Shown: positions 18,265 through 28,368, counted from the first letter of the stretch. The stretch is DNA of 64,000 nucleotides from Chryseobacterium indologenes (GCA_001013295.1 LAZY01000033.1:151503-215502); one strand, 5' to 3'. Notes: generated by a model not told the origin, from the letters alone. Translations and numbers: made by a program.

Positions 18265-20205
18265 ATGAAGTACATCCTTTTCATACTTTCCTTCTTTAGT
18301 TTCGCAGCGCAGGCACAGATCGTTGATAAAGCAGATGCCAAGAAGCCGCCGATCAAAAAAGAAGATACCCTGGTAATCGATTCCGGAAAAAAAGATTCCC
18401 TGAAAATTTTCAAACCTACCATTGAAGATTACCAGTATCAAACCCAGTTTTCAGAAAAGAAAGTCTTTGATACGATCATGACTTTTGATAAAACCTATAT
18501 TTTCTCTCAGCAAAACAATCGTGATAATTTCGGAAGAGTACAGCCTGCCAATATTGGCTCAGGATTCAATCCTTTGGTATTTGAAGTCAATCCGGAGCAG
18601 AATTTATCTCTATTGCCATCCAATAAATCTTATATGATCCTTGGCGCCAATGATGTAAAATATTATGATGTAAAAACACCTACGGCAACATTTATCTATC
18701 ATAATGCTATGCGAAATGGAGCAGCTTTAAATTCTACCTATACCCAGAATATCGGGAAGAGATTCAACTTTGCGTTAGAATATATGGGACTTCGCTCTCA
18801 GGGGCTTTATAGAAACTCATTATCAGCAAATAACAATACTATATTTTCAGGTCATTATGTTTCTAAAAGCGGAAACTATGAGCTTTTTGCCCACTATCTT
18901 CACCAAAATGTAAATAACCAGGAAAGTGGAGGGATTACAGAAGATAATCTGTTTCAGAATGGCGACAGCAACTATAAGAACAGACAGAATGCCCAGGTCA
19001 ATCTTGCTTCAACAAGTTCTCAGTATTCTTACAGAAGATATTATCTGAGTCATCAGTTCACACCGTTCAACGCAGAGAAATTTCCTTTCAGTATCAGACA
19101 TACCCTTTCTCATCAGGGAAATAAATATTACTATAATCAGGGGGCATTAGAAGGGTATTGGTATGATGCACCTACTGATTTAGTGAATGGATTTTCATTG
19201 ACAACCAAAAAATATTCTGAAAACTTCAGCAATACCGTAAGTCTGATTTTCAATAATGAGAAATTCAAACTGGATGCCGGGGTACGTTACCAGATGATCA
19301 AATTGGGAGTAAGAGATGTAGTGACTCTTAATGGTGTCCCTTTTCCAAGTGAACTGAAAGAAAGCAGAATTGGAGCTGTAGGAAACCTACAAGTGAAACT
19401 TTGGGATAAAGTACAGCTGAATTCATTTTTAGAATTTTCAAACGGAAGTCAGTTTAAAAGCTATCTTAGAACAGCCAATAGTTTGAAATTCGAGCCGATA
19501 AAAGATTATTTTGTGAATGCTAAAGTAAACTTTCAAAGTGCTTATCCTTCATTCAACTACCTCTTGAATACTTCTGTTTACAATAATTTTAATTATTATC
19601 TGGACAATGCCAAGAATCAGTCTGTAATGGAAGTAGGCGGAAGTATCAATCTGAAATGGTTCAAAACAGAAATCTTTGCCAATTATTTCAGAATCGATAA
19701 CTATATGTACTTCGACAGCAATGGAAATCCGAAGCAAAGCGATAATTCTGTGAATATCTCTCAGATTGGAGGAGACGCTACATTCAGTTTCAACAAATTC
19801 CATTTGAATACAAGACTGCATTTCCAAAATACATTAACCAACAAAGAATTACTTCCTTTGCCAGGCTTCATCGGTAGAGCCAATTTCTTCTATCAGACCC
19901 AGGCATTCAAAAAGGCAGCGGAAATTCAGGCAGGGATCAAAGTATATTACTTCTCTAAATTTGAATCAAGAGATTATTTCCCGGTGCTTAACGAATATAT
20001 TCTTCCTAATGCAAATTCATTCTCCATCGGAGGACAACCTATTGCTGATCTTTATATCAATATGAAAGTGAAAAAGATGTTCTTTTTCATAGAAGGGCAG
20101 CAGATAGGGACTTTTATTTCCAACAACAAAGCATATGCATTTCCACATTATCCGGTATATGATTTCAGACTGAACATCGGGATTGTGTGGTATTTGTTCA
20201 ACTAA
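18265..20205 (+). CDS. Putative outer-membrane porin (Porin_10-like)
   Basis: 646 residues with a signal peptide (cleavage near AQAQ, residue 18), a Lys/Pro-rich periplasmic linker, then an alternating hydrophobic and aromatic beta-strand pattern to a C-terminal GIVWYLFN. The motif FIYHNAMRNGAALNSTYTQN and YRRYYLSHQF fit the Bacteroidota putative porin family formerly annotated DUF4289. It likely forms a passive outer-membrane channel. The next gene (bshC) starts 13 bases after the stop, suggesting co-transcription. Confidence 0.8.
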   Translation: MKYILFILSFFSFAAQAQIVDKADAKKPPIKKEDTLVIDSGKKDSLKIFKPTIEDYQYQTQFSEKKVFDTIMTFDKTYIFSQQNNRDNFGRVQPANIGSGFNPLVFEVNPEQNLSLLPSNKSYMILGANDVKYYDVKTPTATFIYHNAMRNGAALNSTYTQNIGKRFNFALEYMGLRSQGLYRNSLSANNNTIFSGHYVSKSGNYELFAHYLHQNVNNQESGGITEDNLFQNGDSNYKNRQNAQVNLASTSSQYSYRRYYLSHQFTPFNAEKFPFSIRHTLSHQGNKYYYNQGALEGYWYDAPTDLVNGFSLTTKKYSENFSNTVSLIFNNEKFKLDAGVRYQMIKLGVRDVVTLNGVPFPSELKESRIGAVGNLQVKLWDKVQLNSFLEFSNGSQFKSYLRTANSLKFEPIKDYFVNAKVNFQSAYPSFNYLLNTSVYNNFNYYLDNAKNQSVMEVGGSINLKWFKTEIFANYFRIDNYMYFDSNGNPKQSDNSVNISQIGGDATFSFNKFHLNTRLHFQNTLTNKELLPLPGFIGRANFFYQTQAFKKAAEIQAGIKVYYFSKFESRDYFPVLNEYILPNANSFSIGGQPIADLYINMKVKKMFFFIEGQQIGTFISNNKAYAFPHYPVYDFRLNIGIVWYLFN

Positions 20206-20218
20206 AAACGATACAGGG

Positions 20219-21805
20219 TTGAAAACAATTAATAAAATATCATTCAACGATATAGAAAGTATCCCTCAATTGGTAAAAGATTTTTTGAATCAGAAAATTG
20301 AAGGCTTTGAAAATAAAACATTTTCTGTTGACCATTTCAGTCAGCAGATCCATCTGAAAAAAGACTCTTTTCCTTCAGAACAAAGAGAAATTCTGTTTAA
20401 TGTATTGAATGGGCAACTTTCGGATCTCAAGCTTTCTTCAAAGCAGCAAGAGAACCTGGAAAACATTAAACTTCCCAATACATTTACGATCACAACCGGG
20501 CATCAGCTGAATCTTTTTTCCGGACCTGTTTTTTTTGTCTATAAAATTTTACAGACGATCAAGACCTGTACCTACCTGAAAGAGTATTTTCCGGACTTTA
20601 ATTTTGTTCCTGTGTATTGGATGGCTTCAGAAGATCATGATTTTGCTGAGATCAATCATTTTAAAACCGAGAACAATTACTACGAGACCAACGAAAAATC
20701 AGGTGGTCCTGTAGGAAGAATTGAGATCAGTGACACTTATTTCATTTCCGAATTTGAAAAAGAATTCAAAGATTCTGTTTTCGGAACCGAACTGATCCTG
20801 ATGATGAAAGAAGCTTACAAATCTGGAAATACATTGACGGAAGCTATAAAGATTCTTGTCAACCGTCTTTTCTCTGAGTTTGGGCTTCTGATTCTGGACG
20901 GAGATTCCAAGGCACTTAAAAGTCAAATGAAGGAGATCTTTAAAGACGAGATACTTCATTTCAATTTGCAAAAGAATTCTAAGAGTAAAGTAGGTTTTCT
21001 GACTGAAAAGTATGGAAAGGTTCAGGTAAATCCCCGTGAAATTAACCTGTTCTATCTTTCTGAAACAAGAGACAGGATTGATTTCAACGGTCAGAAATAT
21101 GCTATTGTAGATCGAAATATTCAGTTTACAGAAGAAGAAATACTGGCTGAACTGAAATATCATCCTGAAAAATTCAGTCCGAATGCATTAATGCGTCCGG
21201 TATATCAGGAAAAAGTGCTTCCCAATTTGGCTTATATTGGTGGGAATGCAGAGATCATGTATTGGCTGGAGCTTAAAGATTATTTTTCTGAAATCAATAT
21301 CCCTTTTCCTATCCTTATTCCAAGGAATTCTATGCTGTTCCTGAAAGAAAAAGTATTAGGAAAGATTGAGAAACTGGATCTTACAGTAGAAGACTTTTTC
21401 CAGAATTTCACAGTGATCACCAATCAGAAAATTTTAGAAGATAATACTATTTTAAAATTATTGGATGAAAAGGAAAACTTACTGATCAATAGTTTCTCTG
21501 AACTTCGTGCTTCTGCAGAGACCACTGAAAAGTCTTTCGGAAATATGGTGAAAGCAGAAGAAGTGAGACAACTGAAATCATTTAAAAGAATGAAGAAGCG
21601 TCTGCTTCATGCTGAAAAAATAAAACAGAACGAACTGCTGGAAAGACTTGAAAATCTGTTTTTAGACGTTCACCCTGCTAAAACATGGCAGGAAAGAGTC
21701 TATAACTTTAGTGTATTCTTTTCAGACTATGGCTATTCGTGGCTTGAAAATTGTTTGGAAGAGATGGTGGTTCAAGATTCCAAATTAATAATTGTTGCCA
21801 TTTAA
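20219..21805 (+). CDS. bshC: Bacillithiol biosynthesis cysteine-adding enzyme BshC
   Basis: About 528 residues from the TTG at 20219 (translated MKTINKISFNDIESIPQLV, which matches the family N-terminus). An upstream in-frame TTG at 20183 lies inside the porin gene and is unlikely. The conserved TGHQLNLFSGPVFFVYKI, the acidic motif MASEDHDFAEIN and the RPVYQEKVLPNLAYIGG segment identify BshC. It ligates cysteine to GlcN-malate in the last step of bacillithiol synthesis in the cytoplasm. The C-terminus is a coiled-coil-like helix region. The bshA and bshB genes are not in the window. Confidence 0.92.
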   Translation: MKTINKISFNDIESIPQLVKDFLNQKIEGFENKTFSVDHFSQQIHLKKDSFPSEQREILFNVLNGQLSDLKLSSKQQENLENIKLPNTFTITTGHQLNLFSGPVFFVYKILQTIKTCTYLKEYFPDFNFVPVYWMASEDHDFAEINHFKTENNYYETNEKSGGPVGRIEISDTYFISEFEKEFKDSVFGTELILMMKEAYKSGNTLTEAIKILVNRLFSEFGLLILDGDSKALKSQMKEIFKDEILHFNLQKNSKSKVGFLTEKYGKVQVNPREINLFYLSETRDRIDFNGQKYAIVDRNIQFTEEEILAELKYHPEKFSPNALMRPVYQEKVLPNLAYIGGNAEIMYWLELKDYFSEINIPFPILIPRNSMLFLKEKVLGKIEKLDLTVEDFFQNFTVITNQKILEDNTILKLLDEKENLLINSFSELRASAETTEKSFGNMVKAEEVRQLKSFKRMKKRLLHAEKIKQNELLERLENLFLDVHPAKTWQERVYNFSVFFSDYGYSWLENCLEEMVVQDSKLIIVAI

Positions 21806-21816
21806 TTTTAAAGAAG

Positions 21817-21824
21817 TATTTTTG
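21817..21824 (+). promoter_or_regulatory. Candidate -7 box for the LysM protein gene
   Basis: TATTTTTG (TAnnTTTG) 19 bases before the start. GTTG lies 19 bases further upstream as a weak -33 element. Confidence 0.45.
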
Positions 21825-21843
21825 TAAATTATAATTATCGAAT

Positions 21844-23790
21844 ATGATAAAGAGGTTTTTTATTCTATCCAGTTTATGTATGGTTTTGGGAGTTTCAGCC
21901 CAGAAATCACATACGGTTGTGCAAGGCGATAACCCTTACAATATTGCCAAAAAGTATGGAATAACTGTAGATGAATTGCTGAAGCTAAACCCAAAGCATA
22001 AAGATGGCAAACTGGCTATTGGAGATGTTTTAACCATCAAATCTGATAAGGTTGCAACTGCGGTTGTGACTAAGCCTGTGGTAGCTGATAAAGTGCATAC
22101 TACTGCTGGAGCTGCAGTAGGTAAAATTGTTTTACAGCCTAAGCAGACGATCTATGGAATTACAAAACAATACCGTATTTCTGAAACCGATCTTAGAAAA
22201 CTGAATCCTGAATTGGATTCTCATATGAAAATCGGAGATGAGATCACATTACCTCTTGCAAGCATTAAAAAATATGCTGATCAGCAAACTGTAATCGCAA
22301 CGGCTAAACCTGTGGAAACACCTGCCGAAAAGCCCGTAACGGCTACACCAGTGGCAGAAGGAGAAAACTATGTCATTCAGGCTAAAGATAATTATTACAG
22401 AATTACAAAGCAGTTCGGGATCAGTCAACAGGACCTTTTCGCTTTAAATCCCGGATTGGAAGAAAAAGGATTGAAACCTGGTGAGTCTATTAAAATAAAA
22501 AGAACAAATACCAATACAGATACAGTTACCGTTACTGAGCCTGCAAATCCAAAAGCAAAAATGGATTCAGGGAACGAAAAATCTTCATCAGCATCCAACG
22601 TTGTGGCGGGAGATGATTATGTAACATATACTGTTCAACAGGGAGATACTGTATTCTCCATTGTGAATAAATTCGGAGTTTCTATTGACGAACTTATCGC
22701 TCTTAACCCGGATCTTTCAAAAGGACTGAAAACCGGAATGGTTTTAAGGATAAAAAAACAGGATGCAGCTTACGTAAAGAAAAACGGTGATGCATTGAGT
22801 GTTATCTTAATGCTGCCGTTCGGATACAGCACAAACGAAACCCAGTACAGAGGGATGGCTCTTGACTTCCTGACAGGTGCAAAATTGGCTATTGAAAGAA
22901 ATGCAAGAGGAGGGCAGAAATTGGATATTAAGATCGTAGATTCAGGAAATGAAGCTTCTTTCAAAAATTCTCTTACTCAGATTAACCCTGAGAATACTGA
23001 CCTTATTATCGGCCCGTTCTTCAAGTCGAATGTGATTGATGTTCTGGACTTTACTAAAAATCAAAAAATACCGGTTGTAGCACCATTTGCCAACACTCCG
23101 GAATTATATAATTACAGCAATCTTATTATTGTAGAAACCAACAACCAAACCTATGCTGATAAAATCGTAGAAGAGGTAAAAGGAATCTATTCTAATCAGA
23201 AAATCTATGTAGTGGCAGATGCTAAGAAAGAAAATGCCAACTATCTCAAATCAGGTCTTGAAAAAGCAGTGAAAAATTCTGAAGTGATCATCGTCAATTC
23301 AGCTGCAGATATTCAACTGGATCAGAATATGATGACAGGGCAGTCTGCTCCTGTTATTGCCATTCTTGCCAATGATGATAATGCTGCGGGAGAGGCTTTT
23401 GCGAATAAAGTGGTCGCGTTATCCAAAGAAGTACAGGGGGTAAAAGCTTTCAGTATGTTCTATTCTCCGGTTTTCGAAAAGAAAGTGGATGAACTTAGCC
23501 AGGCAAGTCTGGTGTATCTGATGGATAGAAAGATCAATACAGACGGTAGTTTTGAAAAAGAAATACTGGCTGCTTATAAAAGCAAATACTGCAAGACACC
23601 ACCAAAATATGCTATTGTAGGTTTTGATGTCGTAAATGATATGTTAACCAGAGAAAATAGAAAAGGAGAAATCTTTAAACAGATGAATAAAGTTCAGACT
23701 CAGCTTGCAACAAAATTTGAGTTTGTAAAATCAAAGGCTAACGGAGCTTACGTCAATACAGGGTATAGAGTAATCAGGTTAGTACCTTAA
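21844..23790 (+). CDS. LysM-repeat protein with periplasmic-binding-like domain
   Basis: 648 residues with a signal peptide ending VSAQ (residue 20). Four LysM modules follow (about residues 22-66, 95-138, 174-220 and 257-302), each with the pattern DTVFSIVNKFGVSxxELxxLNP. After the last comes a type-I periplasmic-binding-like fold (about 318-640) beginning VILMLPFGYSTNE. It probably binds peptidoglycan in the periplasm and may act in cell-wall synthesis or sensing. No transporter partner is adjacent. Confidence 0.85.
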   Translation: MIKRFFILSSLCMVLGVSAQKSHTVVQGDNPYNIAKKYGITVDELLKLNPKHKDGKLAIGDVLTIKSDKVATAVVTKPVVADKVHTTAGAAVGKIVLQPKQTIYGITKQYRISETDLRKLNPELDSHMKIGDEITLPLASIKKYADQQTVIATAKPVETPAEKPVTATPVAEGENYVIQAKDNYYRITKQFGISQQDLFALNPGLEEKGLKPGESIKIKRTNTNTDTVTVTEPANPKAKMDSGNEKSSSASNVVAGDDYVTYTVQQGDTVFSIVNKFGVSIDELIALNPDLSKGLKTGMVLRIKKQDAAYVKKNGDALSVILMLPFGYSTNETQYRGMALDFLTGAKLAIERNARGGQKLDIKIVDSGNEASFKNSLTQINPENTDLIIGPFFKSNVIDVLDFTKNQKIPVVAPFANTPELYNYSNLIIVETNNQTYADKIVEEVKGIYSNQKIYVVADAKKENANYLKSGLEKAVKNSEVIIVNSAADIQLDQNMMTGQSAPVIAILANDDNAAGEAFANKVVALSKEVQGVKAFSMFYSPVFEKKVDELSQASLVYLMDRKINTDGSFEKEILAAYKSKYCKTPPKYAIVGFDVVNDMLTRENRKGEIFKQMNKVQTQLATKFEFVKSKANGAYVNTGYRVIRLVP

Positions 23791-23832
23791 ATGATTTATA
23801 GCTGTTTAAGAGAATATTCTTAACATTATAGT

Positions 23833-23840
23833 TATATTTG
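23833..23840 (+). promoter_or_regulatory. Candidate -7 box for fabD
   Basis: TATATTTG, a perfect TAnnTTTG, 20 bases before the fabD ATG. The -33 region is degenerate. Confidence 0.5.
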
Positions 23841-23860
23841 CATAATATTTAATTCAATAC

Positions 23861-24736
23861 ATGAAAGCACTTGTATTTCCAGGGCAGGGTTCTCAGTTCG
23901 TAGGAATGGGAAAAGAGTTGTATGATTCTAGAAAAGATATTAAAGATCTGATGGAATCTGCCAATGAAATTTTAGGTTTCGATATTCTTTCCATTATGTT
24001 CAACGGAGAAGATGCGGATCTTAAAAAAACAGAGGTTACCCAGCCTTCAATATTTATACATTCAGTAGCAGCATTAAAAGCTGTAAACGGTCTTGGCGCT
24101 GAAATGGTTGCAGGACACTCTTTAGGAGAATTTTCTGCACTGGTAGCGAATGGCGTTTTATCTTTTGATGATGGTTTGAAACTGGTATCAGAAAGAGCTA
24201 AGGCAATGCAGGAAGCTTGTGATGCAAATCCAAGTTCTATGGCCGCAATCTTAGGATTGGAAGATGCTAAAGTAGAAGAAATTTGTGCTCAGATCAGTGG
24301 AATAGTGGTTCCGGCTAACTATAACTGCCCAGGGCAATTGGTTATTTCAGGAGAAACAGCTTCAGTAGAAGAAGCGTGTGCAAAACTGAAAGAAGCAGGA
24401 GCAAAAAGAGCATTATTATTGCCTGTAAACGGAGCGTTCCATTCTCCTTTGATGCAGCCTGCACAGGAAAGACTGGCTGCTGCAATAGAGAAAACAAAAT
24501 TCAGAAAAGCAACGATTCCTGTATATCAGAATATCACAACAACAGCGGTAACCAATCCTGATGAGATCAAGCAGAATCTTATCGCTCAACTTACCGGGCC
24601 AGTAAAATGGACTCAATCTGTACAAAATATGATTAAAGATGGTGCGTCTAACTTCGTAGAAGTAGGCCCGGGAAAAACTCTTCAGGGATTGATCAAAAAA
24701 ATTGACAGTTCAGTAGACTCTACTTCTGCAATCTAA
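23861..24736 (+). CDS. fabD: Malonyl-CoA:ACP transacylase
   Basis: 291 residues. It has the N-terminal FPGQGSQ (6-12), the nucleophile motif GHSLGE (85-90, Ser87) and the second catalytic residue His194 in GAFHSPLM, plus the C-terminal EVGPGKTLQGL. It loads malonyl groups onto acyl carrier protein for fatty acid synthesis. It is followed 12 bases later by a GHMP kinase gene. Confidence 0.97.
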   Translation: MKALVFPGQGSQFVGMGKELYDSRKDIKDLMESANEILGFDILSIMFNGEDADLKKTEVTQPSIFIHSVAALKAVNGLGAEMVAGHSLGEFSALVANGVLSFDDGLKLVSERAKAMQEACDANPSSMAAILGLEDAKVEEICAQISGIVVPANYNCPGQLVISGETASVEEACAKLKEAGAKRALLLPVNGAFHSPLMQPAQERLAAAIEKTKFRKATIPVYQNITTTAVTNPDEIKQNLIAQLTGPVKWTQSVQNMIKDGASNFVEVGPGKTLQGLIKKIDSSVDSTSAI

Positions 24737-24748
24737 TTTATAAAAATT

Positions 24749-25654
24749 ATGAGCGCGATATTTTCACCGGGAAAGCTTATGCTTACTTCAGAATATTTCG
24801 CAATTGATGGAGCTCTTGTCCTAGCGGTACCAACCAGGCTGGGACAAGAGTTTTTTTTTGAAGAAAAAGATGATCATCAGTCTTTGATTCTTTGGGAAGC
24901 ACTCCATCAGAATAAACCTTGGTTAAAGGCTGTCATCGATTACAAAAACTGGCAGATCCTTGAAACCAATATTCCATCAAGCGCTGAATTTATACTAAAG
25001 ACCTTAAAGAATGTTCAGCAGCTTTCCACTACTAAGTTTAAAAATGACTTTACTTACTTTCTAAAAACTAATCTTCAGTTTCCCGCAGACTTTGGACTTG
25101 GAAGCAGTTCTACGCTGATGAATAACCTTGCGGAATGGGCGGAAATTGATCCTTTTCACTTAAATGCCATTAGCCTGGGAGGCAGTGGCTATGACATTGC
25201 CGTTGCCAAAGAGAAATCTGCAGTTCTTTTCCAGAGTAAACCTGAGATCAGATACGAAAAGGTAGACTTTGATCCTCCCTTTAAAAATGAACTGATTTTT
25301 ATTCACTTAAATCAGAAACAGGATAGCAGAGAAGGGATCAATTTTTATAAGTCGAAAAATAAGTCACCGCAATTGGTTAATGAATTTTCGAATATCACAA
25401 AGAAAATTTTATTATGCAATGAATTGGAAAATTTTTCCGAATTAATGATGATTCATGAACGGAAAATTGCTGATTTTCTTGATATTCCTACAGTTAAAGA
25501 AAAAATATTCCCTGATTGCCCTGTATTTGTCAAAAGTTTGGGCGCATGGGGCGGAGATTTCGTGATGAGTGCCAAATTTGGGGACTATAAAGACTATTTT
25601 TGGGAGAAAGGTTTTACGACTGTTTTTGAATGGTCAGATATAATTAATTTATAA
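24749..25654 (+). CDS. GYDIA-type GHMP kinase
   Basis: 301 residues with the GHMP kinase layout: an N-terminal SPGKLMLTSEYFAIDGALVLAV, the phosphate loop FGLGSSSTLMNN (about 115), and the name-giving GGSGYDIAVAKEKS (about 145). The C-terminal motif LGAWGGDFVMSA corresponds to the third GHMP motif. The family is Bacteroidota-specific and related to mevalonate-pathway kinases. Its true substrate is not established from sequence. It is probably co-transcribed with fabD. Confidence 0.88.
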   Translation: MSAIFSPGKLMLTSEYFAIDGALVLAVPTRLGQEFFFEEKDDHQSLILWEALHQNKPWLKAVIDYKNWQILETNIPSSAEFILKTLKNVQQLSTTKFKNDFTYFLKTNLQFPADFGLGSSSTLMNNLAEWAEIDPFHLNAISLGGSGYDIAVAKEKSAVLFQSKPEIRYEKVDFDPPFKNELIFIHLNQKQDSREGINFYKSKNKSPQLVNEFSNITKKILLCNELENFSELMMIHERKIADFLDIPTVKEKIFPDCPVFVKSLGAWGGDFVMSAKFGDYKDYFWEKGFTTVFEWSDIINL

Positions 25655-25738
25655 TCAATAATTTACAATCCTGTTTTTTTATTTGTCATTCTGACTTATA
25701 TCAGTATATTTAAACCACCTTTAACAAATAATTAATAT

Positions 25739-25746
25739 TATTTTTG
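25739..25746 (+). promoter_or_regulatory. Candidate -7 box for pckA
   Basis: TATTTTTG (TAnnTTTG) 35 bases before the pckA start, with TTTA 15 bases upstream as a weak -33 element. Confidence 0.4.
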
Positions 25747-25781
25747 TTGAAGTCAATAAAGAAATAGAAAATATAAGTAAA

Positions 25782-27398
25782 ATGAAAAACACTAAAATCA
25801 TCCAGGATTTAGAGAAATTAGGGATTAAAGGAAACTATGAAGTAGTGTGTAATCCTTCTTATGAAGAATTATACCAGGCGGAAGTTTCTCCTGAAAATCA
25901 GGGGTTTGAGAAAGCGGAACTTACGGAATCGGGCGCGGTATCAGTAAAAACAGGAATTTTCACAGGTCGTTCACCTAAAGACAGATATATTGTTCAGGAT
26001 GATGTTACAAGAGATACAATTTTCTGGGATGGTAAAGTAAACTTACCTACTACGCCGGAAATTTTCGGGTCTTGTAAAGAACTAGTGATGAACCAGCTTT
26101 CAGAAGCTAAGAAAATTTATGTTGTAGATGCTTTCTGTGGAACGAATGCAGATACAAGACTTAAAGTAAGATTTATCATGGAAGTAGCATGGCAGGCGCA
26201 TTTTGTTACCAACATGTTTATCCGTCCTTCTCACTATGAGCTGGAAAACTTTGGAGAACCAGATTTCACAGTAATCAACGGTTCTAAAACAACCAATCCT
26301 AACTGGGAAGCTCAGGGATTAAACTCTGAGAACTTCGTAATGTTTAACCTTACTGAAAAACTACAGATCATCGGAGGTACTTGGTACGGAGGTGAAATGA
26401 AGAAAGGGATGTTTGCTATGATGAACTACTATCTTCCATTAAAAGGTATGGCTTCAATGCACTGTTCTGCAAACGTAGGTGAGAAAGGAGATGTAGCTTT
26501 ATTCTTTGGTCTTTCAGGAACAGGAAAAACTACTTTGTCAGCAGATCCGAAAAGATACCTTATCGGAGATGATGAGCACGGTTGGGACAACAACGGAGTA
26601 TTCAACTATGAAGGTGGGTGCTACGCTAAAGTAATTGACTTATCAGAAGAAAAAGAACCGGATATCTTCAGAGCTATCAAGAGAGATGCACTTCTTGAGA
26701 ACGTTGTGATTCACGATGGAGTAGCAGATTATACTGATGGATCTATCACTGAAAATACAAGAGTTTCTTATCCAATCTATCATATCAACAAAATTGTATT
26801 GCCATCTAAGGCTGGTCATGCGAAGAAGATCGTTTATCTTTCAGCAGATGCATTCGGAGTACTTCCTCCGGTTTCTATCCTGAACGAAGATCAGGCTCAG
26901 TACCACTTCCTTTGCGGTTATACTTCTAAATTAGCGGGAACTGAAAGAGGAATTACTGAACCTCAGCCATCTTTCTCTCCGGCATTTGGTGAAGCGTTCC
27001 TTACATTACACCCAACAATGTACTCTAAAACATTGATTGGAAAAATGAAAGAACACGGAGCTAAAGCGTATTTAGTAAACACAGGTTGGAATGGTACCGG
27101 TAAGAGAATTTCTCTAAAAGATACAAGAGCAATTATCGATGCCATCATTGATGGTTCTATTGATAACGCTCCTAAAGTTCAGGTTCCAATCATGAACCTT
27201 GAAATTCCTACTGAGCTTCCAAACGTTTCTACAGGTATTTTAGATCCTAGAGATACTTACGAAAATGCTTCAGAATGGGAAGAAAAAGCAAAAGATCTTG
27301 CTTCAAGATATATCAAAAACTTCGAACAGTATTGCGATACTGAAGAAGGTAAGAGATTAATCGCTTCAGGACCTCAATTACAGGAACAAACAATCTAA
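25782..27398 (+). CDS. pckA: Phosphoenolpyruvate carboxykinase (ATP)
   Basis: 538 residues, the usual length of the ATP-dependent class. It has FTGRSPKDRYIV (about 66-77), the metal and oxaloacetate site YYLPLKGMASMHCSANVG, the P-loop GLSGTGKT (243-250), and DDEHGW. It interconverts oxaloacetate and PEP in gluconeogenesis. The gene stands alone with its own promoter-like box and a strong terminator. Confidence 0.98.
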   Translation: MKNTKIIQDLEKLGIKGNYEVVCNPSYEELYQAEVSPENQGFEKAELTESGAVSVKTGIFTGRSPKDRYIVQDDVTRDTIFWDGKVNLPTTPEIFGSCKELVMNQLSEAKKIYVVDAFCGTNADTRLKVRFIMEVAWQAHFVTNMFIRPSHYELENFGEPDFTVINGSKTTNPNWEAQGLNSENFVMFNLTEKLQIIGGTWYGGEMKKGMFAMMNYYLPLKGMASMHCSANVGEKGDVALFFGLSGTGKTTLSADPKRYLIGDDEHGWDNNGVFNYEGGCYAKVIDLSEEKEPDIFRAIKRDALLENVVIHDGVADYTDGSITENTRVSYPIYHINKIVLPSKAGHAKKIVYLSADAFGVLPPVSILNEDQAQYHFLCGYTSKLAGTERGITEPQPSFSPAFGEAFLTLHPTMYSKTLIGKMKEHGAKAYLVNTGWNGTGKRISLKDTRAIIDAIIDGSIDNAPKVQVPIMNLEIPTELPNVSTGILDPRDTYENASEWEEKAKDLASRYIKNFEQYCDTEEGKRLIASGPQLQEQTI

Positions 27399-27419
27399 TA
27401 AGATTATTTTCAATATAGA

Positions 27420-27448
27420 AAAGCCTCATCACTGATGAGGCTTTTTTT
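27420..27448. terminator. Terminator after pckA
   Basis: 9-bp stem AGCCTCATC/GATGAGGCT with a 3-base loop and seven Ts. It can also serve the convergent aroQ gene. Confidence 0.9.
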
Positions 27449-27536
27449 ATTTTGTATCTCGCGGATCAAGCTGATTTTGCGTTATAATTAGATCAACTCT
27501 TAAAATTTAGATCTGCAGGTATTAAATCAGGAAAAT

Positions 27537-27944
27537 TTACTTCAAACTGAGTATAGCTAATCTGTAGCCATCCATCCCGAATCCGGATAAAACAGCATCT
27601 GTACAGGCTGCAGTTACAGATTTCTGCCTGAATTCTTCTCTCTTGTATATGTTGCTAATATGAACTTCTACTTTAGGTTTTCGAATATTCTTGAGGCAAT
27701 CAGCGATCGCATAGGAGTAATGAGTGAAAGCGCCGGGATTAATTACGACTGCATCAAAATCATCTTTCTGAAGCCTGTTGATAAGTTCTCCCTCGATATT
27801 GGATTGGTAATAGTTTAATTCATGAGTAGGAAACTCAGAACTTAATATTTCCAAATAGCTTTCCATGGATACGTTTCCATAGATCTCCGGTTCCCTGGTA
27901 CCTAAAAGATTCAGATTAGGCCCGTTTATAATCAAAACTTTCAT
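27537..27944 (-). CDS. aroQ: 3-dehydroquinate dehydratase, type II
   Basis: 135 residues. The N-terminal INGPNLNLLGTREPEIYG carries the conserved catalytic loop (Arg and Tyr), INPGAFTHYSYA is the second motif, and VEVHISNIYKREEFR carries the active-site histidine. The enzyme dehydrates 3-dehydroquinate in the shikimate pathway and usually forms a dodecamer. It is encoded alone, convergent with pckA. Confidence 0.96.
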   Translation of the reverse strand: MKVLIINGPNLNLLGTREPEIYGNVSMESYLEILSSEFPTHELNYYQSNIEGELINRLQKDDFDAVVINPGAFTHYSYAIADCLKNIRKPKVEVHISNIYKREEFRQKSVTAACTDAVLSGFGMDGYRLAILSLK

Positions 27945-28144
27945 ACTATAAAATTAAAAAGTTTTTTCAATTAATGATTAAAAATTCCTGCTTCGTTTTC
28001 TTTTTACTCATTATGGTATTTTTAATGACATTTGTCATGTTTGCGAAAATGCTAATTTCTACAACGCATTGTTGTAACGGGGTTTAATAAAAATTACGTT
28101 AATTTTTGAAAATTTATTAGGTAAAAATAAATAAGTCTACTTGT

Positions 28145-28171
28145 TTTGTAGACTAAATATTTATAGCTTTG
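28145..28171 (+). promoter_or_regulatory. Promoter upstream of the SAM riboswitch
   Basis: TTTG at 28145-28148 and TAGCTTTG at 28164-28171 (TAnnTTTG), spacer 15 bases. The predicted start is just before the riboswitch P1 helix, which supports its use. Confidence 0.55.
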
Positions 28172-28189
28172 CAAACATAATTTCGATCG

Positions 28190-28284
28190 GCTTATAAAGA
28201 AAGACGGAGGGAACTGACCCTGTGAAGTCTTAACAACCTGCGTTGTGTAAGGTGTTACGTTCAGCCTATAAAGGAAAAATAAGC
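28190..28284 (+). promoter_or_regulatory. SAM-I (S-box) riboswitch
   Basis: P1 is GCTTAT (28190-28195) with ATAAGC (28279-28284). P2 is AAGAC (28201) with GTCTT (28227). The core GACGGAGGGAACTGACCC followed by TGTGAAGTCTTAACAACC matches the S-box consensus (GGAGGGACTGGCCC, GATGAAGCC, GCAACC), as does the later AAGGTGTTACGTTC (GGUGCUAAUUCC). It should sense S-adenosylmethionine and switch off the SusC/SusD genes downstream when SAM is high. Confidence 0.9.
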
Positions 28285-28307
28285 ATTTGGTTTATCGTAT
28301 TTATCGA

Positions 28308-28344
28308 TGCCCTTTGCTGACTTTTCTGCAAAGGGCAAAATTTT
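28308..28344 (+). terminator. Expression-platform terminator of the SAM riboswitch
   Basis: Perfect 10-bp stem TGCCCTTTGC/GCAAAGGGCA with a 10-base loop, then AAA and four Ts. It lies 24 bases after the aptamer and 25 bases before the start codon, the place expected for SAM-dependent premature termination. An explicit antiterminator was not traced. Confidence 0.7.
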
Positions 28345-28368
28345 AATATTTGATAAACAAAATTGATT